DNA of 10,919 nt. Source: Nocardioides sp. Its GTDB lineage: Bacteria; Actinomycetota; Actinomycetes; Propionibacteriales; Nocardioidaceae. Position numbers and translations under genes: made by a program. The stretch's first letter is position 1, and the number at the start of each line of letters is the position of its first letter. Below are positions 6,920-10,919 of this stretch, one piece after another. The DNA is taken from positions 1 to 10,919 of the forward strand of contig JAKDNC010000065.1 of NCBI GenBank assembly GCA_030452025.1, given 5' to 3'. The notes beneath the pieces were generated by a model. That model had not been told where the DNA came from and did no database searches. It saw only the letters and a list, made by a program, of their open reading frames with translations.

Positions 6920-8026
6920 ATGGCGGACATCACCAACCAGAAGGAACGCAGTTTCCCGAAGATCGAGTTCACCGACTCGGAGGCCGGAGCGCTGACGTTC
7001 CCCAGCTCGAAGAGCCGCAGCTACAACTACTTCGAGCCGGCCAAGAAGCGGGCGACCATGTACGAGGACGTGACCGTCGACGTGCAGCCCGACCCTGATC
7101 GGTACCTGACCCAGGGCTGGATCTACGGGTTCGGTGACGGGCCCGGGGGCTATCCGGAGGAATGGACCACGGCGAAGTCGTCGAACTGGCACGCCTTCCG
7201 AGACCCCAACGAGGAGTGGGAGCAGTCGATCTACCGCAACAACACTGCGGTGGTGCGTCAGGTCGAGTTGTGCTTGAAGAACGCCAAGCGGGCCCGGGTC
7301 TACGAGTCGTGGAACAGGCCGTGGCTGAAGTTCATCGAGCGCAACGTGGGTGCGTGGATGCACGTCGAGAACGGTCTTGCGCTCCACGTCTTCGCCTCCA
7401 TCCAACGCTCGGGTCCGGTCAACCAGATCAACACCGCGGTGGCGGTCAACTCAGCGCACAAGATGCGTTTCGCCCAAGACCTCGCACTGTTCAACCTGGA
7501 CCTGTCGGAGGCGGATGTGCCGTTCGAGGGGTCGGCGCACCGCGAGGTGTGGCACGAAGCCCCGGAGTGGCAGCCGACCCGTGAGGTCGTCGAGCAGCTG
7601 ACCGCCGTCGGTGACTGGTGCGAGCTGTTGTTCGCCACCAACATCGTCTTCGAACAACTGGTCGGATCTCTGTTCCGCTCCGAGCTGGTCATGCAGGTCG
7701 CGGCCCGCAACAGCGACTACATCACCCCGACGATCGTGGGCACGGGTGAGCACGACTACGACCGGGACCTGGGATACACACGCGCGCTGTTCCAGATGCT
7801 GACCCAGGACGAGGAGCACGGCGAGGCGAACAAGGAGCTCTTCGGCACCTGGCTCGCGAAGTGGGTACCCAGATGCGAGAAGGCGACCCACACGCTCCAG
7901 CCGATCTGGTCGCAGGCCGCCGACAAGCCGGTCACTTTCGCAGACAGCAAGCAGAGCGCGAACGCGAAGTTCGTTTCAGTACTCGAGGACCTTGGCCTCG
8001 ACATCCCGAAGGAGTTGGACCAGTGA
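6920..8026 (+). CDS. prmC: Propane monooxygenase hydroxylase small (beta) subunit
   Basis: Non-catalytic ferritin-like helical partner of PrmA; the hydroxylase of this family is an (alpha-beta)2 or (alpha-beta-gamma)2 assembly. The 368-residue length suits the MmoY/TmoE/PrmC family. Recognisable stretches include FPKIEFTDSEAGALTFPSSK (residues 11-30), the segment with PDRYLTQGWIYGFGDG, and the helical region with ERNVGAWMHVENGLALHVFA. As expected for the beta subunit, the paired ExxH di-iron motifs of the alpha subunit are not conserved as a set. The ATG at 6920 is supported by AGGGAG at 6905-6910 nine bases upstream. Its stop overlaps the start of prmD in a GTGA, and AAGGAG near its 3' end serves prmD. 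Confidence 0.94.
   Translation: MADITNQKERSFPKIEFTDSEAGALTFPSSKSRSYNYFEPAKKRATMYEDVTVDVQPDPDRYLTQGWIYGFGDGPGGYPEEWTTAKSSNWHAFRDPNEEWEQSIYRNNTAVVRQVELCLKNAKRARVYESWNRPWLKFIERNVGAWMHVENGLALHVFASIQRSGPVNQINTAVAVNSAHKMRFAQDLALFNLDLSEADVPFEGSAHREVWHEAPEWQPTREVVEQLTAVGDWCELLFATNIVFEQLVGSLFRSELVMQVAARNSDYITPTIVGTGEHDYDRDLGYTRALFQMLTQDEEHGEANKELFGTWLAKWVPRCEKATHTLQPIWSQAADKPVTFADSKQSANAKFVSVLEDLGLDIPKELDQ
8009..8014 (+). promoter_or_regulatory. Ribosome binding site for prmD inside prmC
   Basis: AAGGAG within the last codons of prmC is eight bases before the GTG at 8023. It favours that GTG over the in-frame ATG at 8029, which would be 14 bases away. The GTGA overlap with the prmC stop suggests translational coupling. 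Confidence 0.7.
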
Positions 8027-8367
8027 AGATGGAATTCGGATCAGACACGGAGATTTCCAACATGTGTGGCGTCACCTTGATGAACACCTCGACCGGCCGC
8101 GTCGTCGCCGAAGTGATGGGCGAGAGGGACGGGGTCGAGCTGACGGAATACCCCTCCATGATCCGGGTCGATGGCGCGCGGCTTCTGGAGTTCGACTACG
8201 ACGAGCTCACCGAGGCCCTGGGCACGGACTTCGACACCTCGGTCTTCGAGGAGATCAGCTCCACCCACTACGGGCGGATGGTTCACCTGGACGACAAGAC
8301 GATGCTGTTCGCCAGCCCCGAGGACGCGGCCGAGTACATCGGCTTCGACCTGACGGCATCCAGCTGA
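8023..8367 (+). CDS. prmD: Propane monooxygenase coupling (effector) protein
   Basis: Small cofactor-less regulatory subunit of the MmoB/DmpM family, which binds the hydroxylase and tunes oxygen activation and electron transfer. The 114-residue protein shows CGVTLMNTSTGRVVAEVM (residues 14-31), YPSMIRVDGARLLEFDYDEL (from about residue 43) and YGRMVHLDDKTMLFASPEDA near the C-terminus, all typical of PrmD. The start is GTG at 8023, overlapping the prmC stop codon; ATG at 8029 is a weaker alternative. It completes the four-gene monooxygenase set. A strong hairpin follows within 20 bases of its stop codon. Confidence 0.93.
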   Translation: MKMEFGSDTEISNMCGVTLMNTSTGRVVAEVMGERDGVELTEYPSMIRVDGARLLEFDYDELTEALGTDFDTSVFEEISSTHYGRMVHLDDKTMLFASPEDAAEYIGFDLTASS

Positions 8368-8383
8368 CCCCTCCGCACCACTC

Positions 8384-8423
8384 GTCCCGTCCGGTGGCCT
8401 CGGCCTGTGGCCCCGGGCGGGAC
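8384..8423 (+). repeat. Intercistronic hairpin after prmD
   Basis: GTCCCGTCCGG (8384-8394) plus GGCC (8396-8399) pair with GGCC (8409-8412) plus CCGGGCGGGAC (8413-8423). This gives a stem of about 15 bp with one bulged T (8395), one G-U pair and a nine-base loop. It lies 16 bases after the prmD stop. The downstream bases read CCTTCAAACAGG, with no T-run, so a partial terminator, processing site or mRNA-stabilising element is more likely than a full terminator. The rest of this 103-base gap (8424-8470) is A-rich and single-stranded in character and leads to the next ribosome binding site. Confidence 0.75.
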
Positions 8424-8470
8424 CTTCAAACAGGCGAAAACAGACCGATCCAAAGAGAATTGAGGCAGGC

Positions 8471-9514
8471 ATGTACAGCAAGGATGGCGAGAACTACTAC
8501 ATCGTGGACAGCCACGTGCACCTGTGGGATGGCCGCAAGGAGAATCAGAAGAGCATCCACGGTCAGCAGTTCATTGACTGCTTTTACGACTACCACGCAA
8601 ATCTCAGCCCCGACTCCGAGACCTGGAAGTTCGAAGACTTCGACTACTACGGCGGCAAGCGGTTGATGAAGGACCTGTTCGAGGACGGGTACGTCGACCA
8701 CGCCATCTTCAACTCCCAGATGATGATGGAGTTCTACCACGATGGCTTCTCGCGTGTGGAGGAGAGTTGGGACCTGGTCCAGAAGAACCCGGACAAGTTC
8801 ACCTACAACCACTCCTTCGACCCGCGCAACGGCGAAGCGGGCCTGAGGCAGCTCGAGAGGGACGCCGAACGGTTCGGGCTCAAGGGTGTCAAGCTGTACA
8901 CGGCCGAGTGGAACGGCGAGTCCCGCGGCTACAAGCTAAGCGACCCGTGGTGTCGCACCTACCTGGAGAAATGTCTCGAGCTGGGAATCAAGCACGTCCA
9001 CGTGCACAAGGGGCCGACGCTCAAGCCGCTGGACAAGGACGCGTTCAACGTTGATGACGTCGACGCCGTGGCCTCGGACTACCTGGATCTCGACTTCATC
9101 GTCGAGCACTGCGGGCTGCCGAGGTTGGAGGACTTCTGCTGGATCGCCACCCAGGAGTCCAACGTGTACGCGGGCCTCTCGGTCGTGATGCCCTTCATCC
9201 ACACCCGGCCGGCGTACTTCGCCAAGTTGATGGGTGAGCTGCTCTACTGGGTGGGCGAGGACAAGATGTTCTTCTCCAGCGACTACGCGCTGTGGACCCC
9301 CAAATGGCTGATCGAGAGCTTCGTGGATTTCCAGATCCCCGAAGAGCTCACCGACTACGCGCCGATCACCACGGACCAGAAGAAGAAGATCCTCGGTCTG
9401 AATGCGGCGGCCATGTATGACCTGGAGGTGCCGGAGCAGTACCGGATTCCGACGACTGCCGGTAACGCGGAGACGGAGGTCGCCCCGGGAGCGAAGGCGG
9501 CTGCAGCGTCATGA
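8471..9514 (+). CDS. Amidohydrolase-2 family (ACMSD-like) metal-dependent hydrolase/decarboxylase
   Basis: A 347-residue TIM-barrel protein of the amidohydrolase-2 family (COG2159), whose members hydrolyse C-N or C-O bonds or decarboxylate using a divalent metal. Likely ligands are H15 and H17 (DSHVHLWD), a histidine of HVHVHKG (H177 or H179), H213 (EHCG) and D271 (FSSDYALW), so the active site looks intact. Residues 328-347 form an Ala-rich tail outside the barrel. The ATG at 8471 has GAGG at 8462-8465. Its stop overlaps the next start in an ATGA. As I recall, a gene of this family follows prmABCD in Rhodococcus and Gordonia clusters too. No alkane-pathway reaction clearly needs it. Candidate roles are hydrolysis of an intermediate or a maturation function; both are inference. 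Confidence 0.88.
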   Translation: MYSKDGENYYIVDSHVHLWDGRKENQKSIHGQQFIDCFYDYHANLSPDSETWKFEDFDYYGGKRLMKDLFEDGYVDHAIFNSQMMMEFYHDGFSRVEESWDLVQKNPDKFTYNHSFDPRNGEAGLRQLERDAERFGLKGVKLYTAEWNGESRGYKLSDPWCRTYLEKCLELGIKHVHVHKGPTLKPLDKDAFNVDDVDAVASDYLDLDFIVEHCGLPRLEDFCWIATQESNVYAGLSVVMPFIHTRPAYFAKLMGELLYWVGEDKMFFSSDYALWTPKWLIESFVDFQIPEELTDYAPITTDQKKKILGLNAAAMYDLEVPEQYRIPTTAGNAETEVAPGAKAAAAS

Positions 9515-10254
9515 CGGTCGAGACCACCTCGCTCGAGACCGAGGTGCTGTCGGCCCTGGACACGGTCCTCGATCCGGAGCTCGACGAGCCGATCACGGAG
9601 CTGGGCTTCGTCCGGTCGGTCCACATCGACGACAGTGGCGTGAGCGTGCATCTTCGCCTGCCCACGTCGTTCTGCTCGCCGAACTTCGCCTACCTGATGG
9701 CCTCCGACTCCGTGGACGCCCTCCGCAGGGTGGAGGGCATCGGCCAGGTCCGGGTCATGCTCGATGATCACCACGACTCCGACAAGATCAACGCCGGTCT
9801 GGCGGCTGACGCTGGTTACAGGCAGACCTTCGGCGACGAAGCCGAGGAAGGCCTGGACGAGCTCCGGCTGGTCTTCCAGCGCAAGGCGCACATGGCCGCG
9901 ATGGAGCGGTCGGTCGAAGACCGGCTGAAGAACTCCGGCCTCGAGGTCTCCGACGTCTACCGGCTGCGGCTGCGCAACCTCCCGTCCGGACGGATGAAGG
10001 ACGCACTTCTGCGGCGCCGTGTGGCGATCGGCCTGGGCATCGCACCCGACGACCAGGTCTTCGTCGACCAGCACGGCACCCCGGTGCCGACGGAGGAGAT
10101 TCCACTGAAGTTGCGGTTCGCGAAGTCCGTCAGGATCTCGATCGAGGGCAACTCGCACTTCTGTCGGGGGATGCTCGCGACCCGCTACGAGGACGAGGAA
10201 GACCTCTCCACCCGCATCACCAACAGCAGGCTCACAGACAGGAGTGCGTCATGA
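9511..10254 (+). CDS. MIP18/DUF59-domain protein with unassigned C-terminal domain
   Basis: A 247-residue protein. Residues about 7-88 match the MIP18 (DUF59, PaaD/SufT-like) fold: DPELDEPITELGFV (21-34) is its signature, and PTSFCSPNF (51-59) holds the usual conserved cysteine, C55. Members of this family help insert iron-sulfur clusters or mature metalloenzymes. The C-terminal 150 residues are unknown to me: charged and helical at first (EDRLKNSGLEV), later with IEGNSHFCRGM (211-221) containing C218. C55 and C218 are the only cysteines. The gene begins in an ATGA overlap with the amidohydrolase and ends in another with the dehydrogenase. The ribosome binding site is weak (GAAGG, 13 bases away), so coupling is likely. 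A role in assembling PrmA or the PrmB cluster fits the context but is inference. Confidence 0.82.
   Translation: MTVETTSLETEVLSALDTVLDPELDEPITELGFVRSVHIDDSGVSVHLRLPTSFCSPNFAYLMASDSVDALRRVEGIGQVRVMLDDHHDSDKINAGLAADAGYRQTFGDEAEEGLDELRLVFQRKAHMAAMERSVEDRLKNSGLEVSDVYRLRLRNLPSGRMKDALLRRRVAIGLGIAPDDQVFVDQHGTPVPTEEIPLKLRFAKSVRISIEGNSHFCRGMLATRYEDEEDLSTRITNSRLTDRSAS
10240..10244 (+). promoter_or_regulatory. Ribosome binding site for the alcohol dehydrogenase
   Basis: AGGAG, six bases before the ATG at 10251, lies in the last codons of the MIP18-domain gene. It supports this start together with the ATGA stop-start overlap. Confidence 0.7.
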
Positions 10255-10919
10255 AGGCAGTCCAGGTTGTCGGCTACCACACCAAGATGCAGTTGACCGA
10301 TGTTCCCGAGCCCGAGGTGAGAGGACCCCTCGACGTGGTCGTCAGGATCGGCGGCGCCGGGGTGTGCCGGACCGACCTCCATGTGCTGGAGGGCCAGTGG
10401 GAGGCCAAGTCGGGCGTCGATCTGCCCTACACGATCGGCCACGAGAACGCTGGCTGGGTGCATGCGGTCGGCGACGCGGTGACCAACGTGCAGGTCGACG
10501 ACAAGGTGATCCTGCACCCGCTGATGACCTGCGGATTGTGCCGAGCATGCCGGTTCGGCGACGACGTGCACTGCGAGAACAGCCAGTTCCCTGGGATCGA
10601 CACCGACGGAGGTTACGCCGAATACCTGCTCACCAACGCGCGCAGCGTCGTCAAGATCGACGACTCGCTGGAGCCCGCGGAAGTGGCAGCGCTCGCTGAC
10701 GCCGGCCTGACCGCCTACCACGCAGTGGCGAAGGCGGCCAGGGCCACCCGGCCCGGCGATGTGTGCGTCATGACCGGCGCCGGAGGCCTGGGCCACATCG
10801 GGATCCAGGTGATGAAGGCGATCTCCGCAGCGAAGCTCGTGGTTCTGGACCGCAACCAGGCCGCTCTGGACCTGGCGCTGAAGATCGGTGCCGATGTCGG
10901 GGTCCTCGCTGACGGTGAC
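10251..10919 (+). CDS. Zinc-dependent medium-chain alcohol dehydrogenase (partial, cut by window end)
   Basis: NAD(P)-dependent alcohol dehydrogenase of the medium-chain family; 223 codons are present without a stop, about two thirds of the usual 340-350 residues. Catalytic zinc ligands are C39 (GVCRTDLH) and H64-E65 (GHENAG). The structural zinc site is C94, C97, C100 and C108. The nucleotide-binding motif GAGGLGHIG spans 176-184. D200 at the end of the second Rossmann strand (LVVLD) suggests NAD over NADP. It resembles, from memory, secondary alcohol dehydrogenases such as ADH-A of Rhodococcus ruber. Position in the prm cluster, as with prmE, points to oxidation of 2-propanol to acetone or 1-propanol to propanal. 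The start overlaps the preceding stop in an ATGA and has its own ribosome binding site. It is truncated only by the window, not visibly broken. Confidence 0.93.
   Translation, partial: MKAVQVVGYHTKMQLTDVPEPEVRGPLDVVVRIGGAGVCRTDLHVLEGQWEAKSGVDLPYTIGHENAGWVHAVGDAVTNVQVDDKVILHPLMTCGLCRACRFGDDVHCENSQFPGIDTDGGYAEYLLTNARSVVKIDDSLEPAEVAALADAGLTAYHAVAKAARATRPGDVCVMTGAGGLGHIGIQVMKAISAAKLVVLDRNQAALDLALKIGADVGVLADGD

Overview
The window carries a soluble di-iron propane monooxygenase operon (prmABCD type) with its divergent regulator and downstream accessory genes, plus a few flanking genes. GC content is high, and most third codon positions in the real genes are G or C. GTG and TTG starts are used, and neighbouring genes often overlap at GTGA or ATGA. 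The monooxygenase proteins closely resemble, from memory, those of Gordonia, Rhodococcus, Mycobacterium and Pseudonocardia propane degraders. Together this indicates a high-GC actinomycete; the genus cannot be fixed from sequence alone. No stretch over 300 bases lacks a gene, and I saw no tRNA, rRNA, insertion sequence, integrase or CRISPR array.

Left flank (21-2284): a minus-strand endonuclease IV gene (nfo) with all nine metal ligands. Divergent from it are a luciferase-like flavin/F420 oxidoreductase (898-1905) and a small antibiotic-biosynthesis-monooxygenase-fold protein (1961-2284). These two probably form a pair whose substrate is unknown.

Regulation (2289-4085): a minus-strand GAF/AAA+/Fis-type regulator of the AcoR/MimR kind, transcribed away from prmA. 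Its AAA+ module is degenerate: there is no GAFTGA loop and no acidic Walker B. The 111-base divergent region holds several short inverted repeats that are operator candidates, a 10-codon upstream reading frame and a perfect ribosome binding site for the TTG start of prmA.

Catalytic operon (4086-8367): prmA (hydroxylase large subunit, complete di-iron site), prmB ([2Fe-2S]/FAD/NAD reductase), prmC (hydroxylase small subunit) and prmD (coupling protein, GTGA overlap with prmC). Electrons would pass from NAD(P)H through PrmB to the PrmA/PrmC hydroxylase, gated by PrmD, to hydroxylate propane or similar substrates, probably to 2-propanol.

Downstream (8471-10919): an amidohydrolase-2 family protein, a two-domain protein with an N-terminal MIP18/DUF59 domain, and a zinc alcohol dehydrogenase cut off by the window end. 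Consecutive genes overlap at ATGA. The dehydrogenase would oxidise the alcohol product. The other two travel with prm clusters, and their roles are not settled; maturation of the metalloenzyme or handling of a metabolite are the main ideas. Strong hairpins lie at exactly two junctions, prmA/prmB and prmD/amidohydrolase, and may set the relative amounts of hydroxylase, reductase and accessory proteins.
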